Below are positions 25,845 through 33,139 of a stretch of DNA of 64,000 bases, piece after piece. The position numbers and the translations under genes are program-made. Positions within the stretch are counted from its first letter, which is position 1. Every line of letters begins with the position of its first letter. Under the pieces are notes generated by a model. It saw nothing but the letters and a program-made list of their open reading frames with translations. It was not told the DNA's origin and made no database searches. The stretch is from Defluviibacillus sp043739385 (lineage in GTDB: Bacteria; Pseudomonadota; Gammaproteobacteria; Burkholderiales; Burkholderiaceae_C): contig JAYUED010000002.1 of assembly GCA_043739385.1 (NCBI GenBank), positions 1 to 64,000 on the forward strand, given 5' to 3'.

Positions 25845-26158
25845 GCGGGTTTAGCCGCACGTATCGGTGTCGGAATGGTGGCAACCGGGGTACTGACGAA
25901 AGGCCCTGGATCGGCACAGGCGGGGGTTTCAGCCGCAGGCTTCGTTTCCTTACCTGCGGCTTTGGCTGTTTTGAAATACGACGCAGCCGCTTGGTTCTGT
26001 GACTTACACAGCGCAAAGGCATCTACTTTACCTGACCAAACCGTCTTGGCTGCCGCTTCAGCGGCTTTAGCTTTAGCCTCGTCGCTTAGCGCGGGCAGTT
26101 TGGCAAAGACCGAGGTGCACAGTGCCAGACTAACCATCAAAAAAGTGTTTTTATACAT
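25841..26158 (-). CDS. Small exported protein of the formate dehydrogenase cluster
   Basis: A 105-residue protein with a signal peptide (MYKNTFLMVSLALCTSVFA, cleaved before KLPALSDEA). The mature part is Ala/Lys-rich (~85 residues) with two cysteines, in LCKSQ and ACADP, that could form a disulfide in the periplasm, and a proline-rich tail. I know of similar unnamed proteins in formate dehydrogenase loci of related betaproteobacteria but no function. The start could be nine codons earlier; the chosen ATG puts the signal peptide first. Its stop overlaps the fdhD start by four bases, so the two are coupled. An extra subunit, chaperone or assembly aid is possible. Confidence 0.75.
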   Translation of the reverse strand: MYKNTFLMVSLALCTSVFAKLPALSDEAKAKAAEAAAKTVWSGKVDAFALCKSQNQAAASYFKTAKAAGKETKPAAETPACADPGPFVSTPVATIPTPIRAAKPA

Positions 26159-26225
26159 GGCAGTTATGAAATTAATAACATTCAAGAGGCTAACGCCGTA
26201 ATGGCCCTATTTCTTAAACTATGGC

Positions 26226-27413
26226 TTAGGCTAAGTTGGTTTTGGGCGTTTTCGGATCAAGGACGGCGTGAGATGCAGCTTCTTTAGGCAAGCTGCGTTG
26301 CGCCGGAATTTTTCCGGCTTGGATGTCGTCGTACCAAAGCGCATGATGATCCTTGGCCCAGGCTTCGTCCACATAACCGGTACGCATAGCGCTGTACGCA
26401 CCTTCCATTCCGACAGTACCAATGTAGATATGGCCGATGAACATGGCCATCATCAGTACTGTGGCGACCACATGAACCATGTTGGCGATCTGCATGGTGC
26501 TGCGCAGATAGACGATGTTAGGGATCAACTTGTCAAGCACAAAGCCAGATCCGATTACCACCATACCAAGTGCAAATACACCGCCCCAAAATACAATTTT
26601 TTCACCGGCATTGAAGCGGTTTGAGGGGGGCTCGCCCCCGCCAAAAAACCCACCTCCTCTAAGCAACCATTGAATGTCGCTCTTGTCAGGCCAGTTGTCC
26701 TTAAGGAATGTGCAAAAAACAATCACCAAGGACACTGCAAACAACGGCCCGGCGAAGTTATGGATATTCTTTAGCGCGTAAGTCAACCAACCAAACAGCG
26801 TGGTGCCAATCACCGGCAAGATGAACGATTTGCCAAACGCCATCACTACGCCCGAGATCGCCAACGCACAGAATGCGATGGCATTGGCCCAGTGGGCTGA
26901 TCGCTCGAACGGGGTGAAGCGTTCAATCTTTCGACCGGTTTCTTTGCCGTGGAGCTTGATAGGGCCAAAGCCGAAGAAGAACAGCGCTACCGCACCAAGC
27001 ACAATCACTAGCAATGCGCCACCATACGGAAGCAACCACTGGTTACGCACTTGGCGCCACGCTTCACCCGCATTGGTCAAACGCGAACCGGGATATTGCA
27101 CAAAGGGCTGGATCAGATTGCCGGCCTCGGGCGCTTCAGACAGCGGCAGACTGCTGTAGCCGGTGGTACCTTGCCCGACTTGCCGCCACATCGGCGCGTT
27201 GTTGCCTGGCTGCACTTTTATGCGCTCGCCGTTTGTTTGGTTCGCGTAATTGGGGTCGGTGCTGGCGTCACCCGTAGCCTTTGAAGCGGATTCAGGCTTC
27301 ACATCCATGATGTTGGCGCTTTGAATGCCCGCCGTACCGGAGTCCGCCGCAGTAGCCAACAAGTTCAACGCACTCAATGCTACAAATAGCGTAGCTAACA
27401 ATGCACGTTTCAT
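26226..27413 (-). CDS. Formate dehydrogenase gamma subunit (cytochrome b)
   Basis: A 395-residue membrane subunit carrying two b haems that pass electrons from the periplasmic formate dehydrogenase to quinone. A signal peptide (~24 residues) and a ~110-residue periplasmic segment unusual for the short E. coli FdnI precede four main helices plus one extra (about 125-145). Candidate haem histidines are in ERSAHW, NIHNFAGP, NMVHVVAT and FIGHIYIG. The ATG with GGGAG upstream is chosen over one 16 codons earlier. It lies 13 bases after the small lipoprotein gene and is surely co-transcribed with alpha and beta. Confidence 0.93.
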   Translation of the reverse strand: MKRALLATLFVALSALNLLATAADSGTAGIQSANIMDVKPESASKATGDASTDPNYANQTNGERIKVQPGNNAPMWRQVGQGTTGYSSLPLSEAPEAGNLIQPFVQYPGSRLTNAGEAWRQVRNQWLLPYGGALLVIVLGAVALFFFGFGPIKLHGKETGRKIERFTPFERSAHWANAIAFCALAISGVVMAFGKSFILPVIGTTLFGWLTYALKNIHNFAGPLFAVSLVIVFCTFLKDNWPDKSDIQWLLRGGGFFGGGEPPSNRFNAGEKIVFWGGVFALGMVVIGSGFVLDKLIPNIVYLRSTMQIANMVHVVATVLMMAMFIGHIYIGTVGMEGAYSAMRTGYVDEAWAKDHHALWYDDIQAGKIPAQRSLPKEAASHAVLDPKTPKTNLA

Positions 27414-27426
27414 AGGGACTCCCAGT

Positions 27427-27714
27427 TTAATTGCTGCTGGATTTAACCGCAACGGCAGCAACAGGCGCAGTCGTCATGCGGGTGTACTCGTTTTGGCCGT
27501 ACATCTGACGGGCTTTTTGCTCGCTGGCCCAGCTGGTTTTGTCACCAGGAGTCCATCCACGGGCCGTGAAAGCGGCGACACCTGTGCCTTCATAGGCCAG
27601 CTGGTCTTTTCTGGGGGTACCCGCAGTTTGCGGTTTTTCACTGCAAGCACTGAGCACCAACAGAAAGACACCAGCACACAGACTCCACCGTCCAACAGGA
27701 ATGCAGCGCTTCAC
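27427..27714 (-). CDS. Small lipoprotein of the formate dehydrogenase operon
   Basis: A 95-residue predicted lipoprotein, beginning at a GTG whose last bases overlap the stop of the beta subunit (GTGA), so it is translationally coupled. Signal sequence with lipobox LSAC at about residues 21-24; the mature part begins CSEKPQTAG and contains FTARGWTPGDKTSW, then RQMYGQNEYTR and an Ala/Val tail. Similar unnamed genes occur at this place, between beta and gamma subunits, in related species (recalled, not searched). The constant position suggests a structural or assembly part of the enzyme. A longer frame upstream overlaps the beta gene and is not used. Confidence 0.72.
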   Translation of the reverse strand: MKRCIPVGRWSLCAGVFLLVLSACSEKPQTAGTPRKDQLAYEGTGVAAFTARGWTPGDKTSWASEQKARQMYGQNEYTRMTTAPVAAVAVKSSSN

Positions 27715-28334
27715 AATTTGGCTCCAGCAACAGGCGCTTGACCGGCTTGCTTGGCACCGTACGCCGTACCCCAACCCCAGACTTCAGCGCCCTTGCCGCG
27801 CTGCACCACACGGGTACGGAAGATGTCGGCAACCACATCACCGTCACCGGCGAGCAGGGCTTTGGTGGAGCACATTTCAGCGCACGCGGGCAACTTGCCT
27901 TCGGCGAGGCGGTTGCGTCCGTATTTTTCAAATTCGGCTTCGCTGCCATTTTCTTCGGGGCCACCAGCGCAGAAAGTGCATTTGTCCATCTTGCCACGCA
28001 CGCCAAAAGTGCCTTGACTCGGGAACTGCGGTGCACCAAATGGGCAGGCGTAAGAGCAGTAACCGCAGCCGATACACACGTCTTTGTCATGCAGTACTAC
28101 GCCTTCGTCGGTGCGGTAGAAACAGTTGACGGGGCACACCGCCATGCAAGGCGCGTCTGAGCAGTGCATGCAGGCGACGGAGATGGATTTCTCGCCCGGC
28201 ACGCCGTCATTCAGCGTGACCACACGGCGGCGGTTTACGCCCCACGGCACTTCGTTTTCATTTTTGCAGGCAGTAACGCAGCCATTGCACTCGATGCAAC
28301 GCTCAGCGTCACAGACAAATTTCATTCTTGCCAT
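27711..28334 (-). CDS. Formate dehydrogenase beta subunit (four [4Fe-4S])
   Basis: A 207-residue ferredoxin-like electron-transfer subunit. Cysteine groups: CIECNGCVTAC (residues ~13-23), CMHCSDAPCMAVCP (~55), CIGCGYCSYACP (~88), and CTFC...CAEMC (~120-155), the four-cluster pattern of the FdnH/DmsB group. It links the alpha subunit to the cytochrome b gamma subunit. Unlike E. coli FdnH it has no C-terminal membrane anchor, so attachment must be through gamma or another protein. GGAAGAG lies close before the ATG; the alpha gene ends 34 bases upstream. Confidence 0.95.
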   Translation of the reverse strand: MARMKFVCDAERCIECNGCVTACKNENEVPWGVNRRRVVTLNDGVPGEKSISVACMHCSDAPCMAVCPVNCFYRTDEGVVLHDKDVCIGCGYCSYACPFGAPQFPSQGTFGVRGKMDKCTFCAGGPEENGSEAEFEKYGRNRLAEGKLPACAEMCSTKALLAGDGDVVADIFRTRVVQRGKGAEVWGWGTAYGAKQAGQAPVAGAKL

Positions 28335-28368
28335 GATCTCTTCCTTGTATCTTGTACGTTCTAAGCGA

Positions 28369-31350
28369 TTAAGCTTTTTCGACGTTACAGACCGTCGTTT
28401 TTGTTTCTTGCATCATCGTCACGCTGTCATAGCCGTACGTGGTGCCGGTGTTGATAGCCTCGCCGCGCACGATGGGTGCTGCCCCTGCGGGGTAATAAGC
28501 CAGCATGTCTTTGCCCTGCCAGTGGCCCGAAAAGTGGAACGGCATGAAGACCGTGTCCGGCCCCACGCGCTCTGTCACCATCGCCTGCACGTTGAGACGC
28601 GCACCTGTGGGTGTGGACACCCAAGCGCGTTCGCCGTTACGAATGCCTTTGTCAGCAGCCACTTTAGGGTTGATTTCAATAAACATCTCTTGCTGCAACT
28701 CGGCCAACCAGGGGTTGGAGCGGGTTTCTTCGCCGCCGCCTTCATATTCCACCAAACGGCCTGAGGTCATCACAAACGGGAACTTCTCATGCACTTTATC
28801 TGCAATGTTCTTTTGCTGGATGGTTTTATAGAGCGTAGGCAAGCGCCAGAAGCTCTTTTTGTCGTCGTGCGTAGGGTACTTGACTTGCAGGTCAGCGCGG
28901 TTGCCGTACAGCGGCTCACGGTGCTGGGGAATTGCATCAGGGAAGTTCCACACCACAGCGCGGGCCTTGGCATTGCCAAAGGGGTGACAACCATGGTTTT
29001 GCATCACCACACGGATGATGCCACCGGAGTTGTCAGTCTTCCAGTTTTTGCCTTCAGCCAGTTTTTGCTCAGCTGCGGTCAACTCGCCCCACCAGCCCAA
29101 TTTCTTCATCAATACATGGTCAAACTCGGGATAACCGGTGGTGATATCGGCGCCCAAAGAATGTGAGCCGTCCTCGGCCAGCAAGCTCTTACCTTCGCGT
29201 TCCACGCCAAAGTTGGCACGGAAGTTACCGCCGCCATCCATCACATGCTTGTCAGTTTGATACAGGTTGGGACTGCCCGGGTGCTTCAACTCAGGCGTGC
29301 CGTAGCAGGGCCAAGGTAAACCAAAGTAGTCACCGGTGAAGTCGTAGCCAGTCTCTTTGTCCTTGCCACCCTTGGCTTTCAGGGTCTTCACATCGAACAA
29401 ATGCATGTTGCGCATGTGCGCCTTAAGGCGCTCAGGGCTCTGGCCGGTATAGCCAATGCTCCAGCATGATTTATTGATCTCCCGCAAGATGTCTTCGGGC
29501 ATGGGCTCTTCCATGCCCTTAACAGTTTGCATTTTGTAGTTCTTCGACAGCTCAGTGGCGAAGCCGAGTTTTTGCGCGAACTGGTGCATGATCATGTGGT
29601 CGCTGCGACTTTCCCAAAGCGGCTCGATGACTTTTTCACGCCACTGCAAAGAGCGGTTTGATGCAGTGCATGAACCGCTGGTTTCAAACTGGGTCGCGGC
29701 CGGCAGCAGGTAGACAGCGCGGTTGGGATTCTGGTCTTCCGGCTTGCCGGGCATCGCAGCCATGGCAGCTGTGGCGGACGGGTACGGATCAACCACCACC
29801 AGCAAATCCAGCTTGTCCATAGCGCGCTTCATCTCCAAACCTCGGGTTTGCGAGTTGGGCGAATGGCCCCAGAAGAAAAGTGCACGCAGATTGCTGTCTT
29901 GGTCAATCAGCTCGTTTTTCTCCAGCACACCGTCAATCCAGCGTGACACGGTGATGCCGGGCTTGGTCATCATGGCGGGAGAAGCGTATTGCTTTTTGAT
30001 CCACTCGTAGTCCACACCCCAAGCTTTGGCAAAGTGCTTCCAGCTGCCTTCCACCAAGCCATAGTAGCCAGGCAGTGAATCAGGATTCGGGCCCACGTCG
30101 GTTGCGCCTTGGACGTTATCGTGGCCTCGGAAAATATTGGTTCCACCACCCGTTTTACCGATATTGCCCAGCGCCAATTGCAAGATGCATGAAGCACGAA
30201 CAATGGCATTTCCGATAGTGTGCTGGGTTTGTCCCATACACCAGACCAAGGTACCGGGCCGGTTCTCGTGCAGCATAGTGGCGACTTTGAGCACTTGCGC
30301 TTCTTTCACGCCGCAGGCTTCCTCCACCTTTTCAGGCGTCCATTTGGTCAACACTTCTTCTTTGATTTTGTCCATGCCGTAGACACGGTCATTGATGTAC
30401 TGCTTGTCTTCCCAGCCGTTTTTAAAGATGTGGTGTAGCAGGCCAAACAAGAAGGCAATATCAGAACCAGAGCGTATGCGCACGTACTCGTCAGCCTTGG
30501 CGGCTGTGCGGGTGAACCGCGGATCCACCACGATCATCTTGCAGCCGGTTTCTTTGGCATGCAGCATATGCAGCATGCTGACGGGGTGCGCCTCGGCAGC
30601 GTTGGAGCCGATGTACATCGCAACCCGGCTGTTTTGCATGTCGTTGTACGAATTGGTCATCGCACCATAGCCCCAGGTGTTGGCCACGCCGGCCACCGTG
30701 GTGCTGTGGCAAATACGGGCTTGGTGGTCGCAGTTGTTGCTACCCCAGAAGCTGACAAATTTACGCAGTAAGTACGCTTGTTCGTTGTTGTGTTTGCTCG
30801 AACCGACGAAGTAGACGCTGTCTGGCCCGCTGGCCTTTTTCAACTCCAGCATCTTGGCGCTGATTTCGTTCAGAGCGGTGTCCCAGCTGATGCGCTCGTA
30901 TTTGCCATTCACCAATTTCATCGGATAGCGCAGGCGAAATTCACCGTGACCGTGTTCGCGCAAAGCGGCACCTTTTGCGCAATGCGAGCCAAGATTAATG
31001 GGCGAATCAAACACGGCTTCTTGGCGCACCCAAACCCCGTTTTCAACCACGGCGTCGACAGCGCAACCTACTGAACAATGCGAGCACACAGTGCGCTTGA
31101 CTTCGATTTTGCCTTGACCAAAACCATTCGGCTTACCGTCAGATGCTTTAGCTTTTTTCACCAATGCAAGCTGCGATGCCGCCAGTCCCACGCCGACGCC
31201 CAAGCCCGAGCGGCGCAAAAAGCCACGACGGTCCATAGTGGGCAGCGCTTGAGACAACCCACGGTGCAGGCGGTGAACGAAAGGGGATGCCGAGACTGCA
31301 GACGATGCATTACCCGACGTGTGGAAACTCGTTTTTTTAGTTAACAACAT
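28369..31350 (-). CDS. Formate dehydrogenase alpha subunit, periplasmic, Tat-exported
   Basis: A 993-residue molybdo/tungsto-bis-MGD enzyme oxidising formate to CO2. A twin-arginine signal RRGFLRR (residues 41-47) lies behind a long polar N-region, so the folded protein is exported. One [4Fe-4S] is bound by C89, C92, C96 and C124. The catalytic residue aligned with the Sec of E. coli FdnG is cysteine (C214 in ARICHSTT), with the adjacent histidine. Start: ATG with GGAG six bases upstream, rather than a TTG four codons earlier. It follows the small Tat-signal gene and precedes beta, lipoprotein, gamma, small exported protein and fdhD. Confidence 0.96.
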   Translation of the reverse strand: MLLTKKTSFHTSGNASSAVSASPFVHRLHRGLSQALPTMDRRGFLRRSGLGVGVGLAASQLALVKKAKASDGKPNGFGQGKIEVKRTVCSHCSVGCAVDAVVENGVWVRQEAVFDSPINLGSHCAKGAALREHGHGEFRLRYPMKLVNGKYERISWDTALNEISAKMLELKKASGPDSVYFVGSSKHNNEQAYLLRKFVSFWGSNNCDHQARICHSTTVAGVANTWGYGAMTNSYNDMQNSRVAMYIGSNAAEAHPVSMLHMLHAKETGCKMIVVDPRFTRTAAKADEYVRIRSGSDIAFLFGLLHHIFKNGWEDKQYINDRVYGMDKIKEEVLTKWTPEKVEEACGVKEAQVLKVATMLHENRPGTLVWCMGQTQHTIGNAIVRASCILQLALGNIGKTGGGTNIFRGHDNVQGATDVGPNPDSLPGYYGLVEGSWKHFAKAWGVDYEWIKKQYASPAMMTKPGITVSRWIDGVLEKNELIDQDSNLRALFFWGHSPNSQTRGLEMKRAMDKLDLLVVVDPYPSATAAMAAMPGKPEDQNPNRAVYLLPAATQFETSGSCTASNRSLQWREKVIEPLWESRSDHMIMHQFAQKLGFATELSKNYKMQTVKGMEEPMPEDILREINKSCWSIGYTGQSPERLKAHMRNMHLFDVKTLKAKGGKDKETGYDFTGDYFGLPWPCYGTPELKHPGSPNLYQTDKHVMDGGGNFRANFGVEREGKSLLAEDGSHSLGADITTGYPEFDHVLMKKLGWWGELTAAEQKLAEGKNWKTDNSGGIIRVVMQNHGCHPFGNAKARAVVWNFPDAIPQHREPLYGNRADLQVKYPTHDDKKSFWRLPTLYKTIQQKNIADKVHEKFPFVMTSGRLVEYEGGGEETRSNPWLAELQQEMFIEINPKVAADKGIRNGERAWVSTPTGARLNVQAMVTERVGPDTVFMPFHFSGHWQGKDMLAYYPAGAAPIVRGEAINTGTTYGYDSVTMMQETKTTVCNVEKA

Positions 31351-31379
31351 ATGCTGCTCCAAAGTGTGAGCAAAGGGAC

Positions 31380-31613
31380 TCAGATGCGCGCGGTTTTGTA
31401 GTAGCGCTGTACGTGGGCTGACGCGGTGTAGCCGCCACCGTTTTCAGGCGGCGGTGGCAGAACTTCAGCCACTAAAGGTTCGGGAGCTTGCAGGTGAGGC
31501 AAAGCAGTGATGGCTGCGGCAGCAACACCAGCGGTCGCAGCACCGAAGAAAAACCCTCGGCGAGAGGGTACTGTGGCGAGTAGCTCGTTGGAGCGACGGG
31601 AAGCAGCTGGCAT
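31380..31613 (-). CDS. Small twin-arginine-signal protein of formate dehydrogenase region
   Basis: A 77-residue protein with a twin-arginine motif (SRRGFFFGAATAG, residues ~18-30), a hydrophobic stretch and a short tail rich in proline with ENGGGYTASAHVQRYYKTARI. It belongs to the group annotated as formate dehydrogenase region Tat target, found just before alpha-subunit genes; the role is unknown. GGAG seven bases before the ATG decides the start over one 28 codons upstream. The stop lies 29 bases before the alpha start, so it leads the operon. Confidence 0.82.
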   Translation of the reverse strand: MPAASRRSNELLATVPSRRGFFFGAATAGVAAAAITALPHLQAPEPLVAEVLPPPPENGGGYTASAHVQRYYKTARI

Positions 31614-31667
31614 GGAATGTCTCCAAAGCTGGCATATAGCGGGATGGCTGAAATACCGAGAAATAAA

Positions 31668-31683
31668 CCACAAAATCTTGTGG
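31668..31683. promoter_or_regulatory. Palindrome upstream of the formate dehydrogenase operon
   Basis: CCACAA and TTGTGG are separated by four bases, about 55 bases before the first gene of the leftward operon, in the AT-rich 251-base gap after ribH. Position suits an operator overlapping the promoter or a 5' leader hairpin. Confidence 0.4.
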
Positions 31684-31725
31684 CTATGAATCAACAAATT
31701 TTCGTCGCATTTACACTGCTAAAAA

Positions 31726-31753
31726 GTCACAAAGCCCAGCAACATGTCACAAA
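31726..31753. promoter_or_regulatory. Phased direct repeats upstream of the formate dehydrogenase operon
   Basis: GTCACAAA occurs twice with a 20-base period (minus strand TTTGTGAC), about two helical turns apart. TGTGA is a half-site of CRP/FNR-type regulators, but the complementary half is absent; the binding protein is unknown. Confidence 0.3.
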
Positions 31754-31864
31754 AATGACTATTGAGCTGATAGCCATTAATATAAATGAAAATTTATCAA
31801 GATACTCAAGAAGAAAGACAAATTACGTCAGCGTTTCGTAATCATTCGTCCAGCAGTATCGATA

Positions 31865-32383
31865 TCAAATCACATTGAGCATTTCTACCGCTTGTAAACC
31901 GGCTACTGTTTGCAAGCAAGCTCGTGCAGCCTCGGTGCCTTTTTTGACAAAGTGTGCAGTGAAAAACTGCACATGGTCAACGTTTTCTTGAAAATCCTTG
32001 GGTGTAAGCACCACTGAAAATAGAGGAATCTCGGTATCCAGCTGTACACGCATCAGGCCGTCAATCACGGCGGAGGTAACGAACTCATGCCGGTAAATTC
32101 CACCGTCCACCACCAGTGCGCAGGCAATGATGGCGTCATAACGCTTTGTCTTCGCCAATTTTTGCGCGTGCAGAGGAATCTCCAGCGCGCCAGGCACTGC
32201 GAACAGATCAATCTGGTCGCTGGGCCACCCTTGGCGGGCCAACTCGGTAACGCACGCATCGCGCGCTTGTTGCACGATATCGGTGTGCCATGAGGCGGAC
32301 ACGATGGCAATGCGGCTGCGCAAAGTGATACGCGGTTTGGCTAAGGAAATGGAGACCGCAGAGGAAGGGGAAGACGAATTCAT
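31865..32383 (-). CDS. ribH: 6,7-dimethyl-8-ribityllumazine synthase, RibH2-like
   Basis: A 172-residue lumazine synthase, the penultimate enzyme of riboflavin synthesis, joining 5-amino-6-ribitylaminouracil with dihydroxybutanone phosphate. The N-terminal strand IAIVSASWHTDIV, PGALEIPLHAQ, ALVVDGGIYRHEFVTSAV and SVVLTPKDFQ match the RibH2 group known from Brucella and Mesorhizobium, which differs from the common RibH (GxVIRGxTxHFD). It is away from other rib genes, between the two formate dehydrogenase clusters; flavin supply for the FMN-containing beta subunit could be a reason, but that is a guess. An inverted repeat lies just before the start. Confidence 0.9.
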   Translation of the reverse strand: MNSSSPSSAVSISLAKPRITLRSRIAIVSASWHTDIVQQARDACVTELARQGWPSDQIDLFAVPGALEIPLHAQKLAKTKRYDAIIACALVVDGGIYRHEFVTSAVIDGLMRVQLDTEIPLFSVVLTPKDFQENVDHVQFFTAHFVKKGTEAARACLQTVAGLQAVEMLNVI

Positions 32384-32390
32384 GGATTAC

Positions 32391-32432
32391 CTAAAGTTGG
32401 CGAATTTTAGCCACCCACCTACGCAACTTTAG
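32391..32432 (-). promoter_or_regulatory. Inverted repeat in the ribH leader
   Basis: Nine-base perfect arms, CTAAAGTTG and CAACTTTAG, 24 bases apart, end seven bases before the ribH ATG. On the minus strand the downstream arm runs into AGGT, the likely ribosome binding site, so pairing could hide it. No FMN riboswitch consensus was recognised. Confidence 0.45.
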
Positions 32433-32458
32433 TCACTGCCTGTCACACGCGAGATGCC

Positions 32459-33139
32459 TCACACCAACATATCAAACCCTTGCGCCTCGACCTGCACAAA
32501 GGCGCGCGTCAGTTCTGCCGCAGCCACGTAAAACTTCGCTTTAGGATTCGCCGACAGCGCATCGCATAACTTATCGGCCCAAGGCTGAACATGCTTGGTG
32601 AAAAAAGCTTGCTGTGCCGTGAGATTGGCCACTGCCACATCGTCTCCAGCTATTAAATACCGCATCACCTCGCACAGGTAGGCAATGTGGTCCTCGGTGT
32701 CAGCTGAGTTCTCGTCCCGACCCAAACCCAACGCCGCCAAATCGGTACGCAAATACGCCAGCGGCTTTTCATTCAAAAACCCGCTCAGGTAATGCGAGGC
32801 GAACAGATAGACCTCGGGTTTACCGATACCACCAAACAAGGCGTCATATTCACGCTGGATGGCTGTGTCACTCATCTCACGCGCCACCGTCACCAGCAAA
32901 CGCCAGGGCTCTTCCAAATGACCACCTTGCGTTGGCGCATCGGTCACAGCAACCCGCAGAGACGCTATGAACTCAGCAGCTGGTGAAGCAGCGAAGACCA
33001 TGGCAAGTAAGCCATAAAGCTCCGCACGGGCGGTTTCCTCGTCGAAACCAGACTGCGGGCTGAGCTGTAGCTCAGCATCCCCCTCTGCAGCGTGCGCAGA
33101 GGGACGGAAGGGGTCAGAGGTCGGTAATACGGGCTTCAT
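32459..33139 (-). CDS. TorD/DmsD-family molybdoenzyme chaperone
   Basis: A 226-residue helical protein of the TorD family, which binds Tat signals or apo-molybdoenzymes and protects them until cofactor insertion. Typical segments are ARAELYGLLAMVFAA (~40), the YDALFGGIG and PEVYLFASHYLSGFLNEKPL region near 105-125, and DHIAYLCEVMRYLI near 155. Likely client: the Tat-exported formate dehydrogenase encoded just downstream. The ATG chosen overlaps the end of the polyferredoxin gene by 26 bases; a TTG seven codons upstream is possible. Weak ribosome binding site, so translation probably relies on coupling. Confidence 0.87.
   Translation of the reverse strand: MKPVLPTSDPFRPSAHAAEGDAELQLSPQSGFDEETARAELYGLLAMVFAASPAAEFIASLRVAVTDAPTQGGHLEEPWRLLVTVAREMSDTAIQREYDALFGGIGKPEVYLFASHYLSGFLNEKPLAYLRTDLAALGLGRDENSADTEDHIAYLCEVMRYLIAGDDVAVANLTAQQAFFTKHVQPWADKLCDALSANPKAKFYVAAAELTRAFVQVEAQGFDMLV

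Noticed and set aside
31377..31865. Selenocysteine insertion in the formate dehydrogenase genes
   Set aside because: Both alpha subunits have cysteine codons at the catalytic position and no in-frame TGA.
32384..32458. An FMN riboswitch before ribH
   Set aside because: The gap is too short and lacks the conserved junction sequences; only a simple inverted repeat is present.
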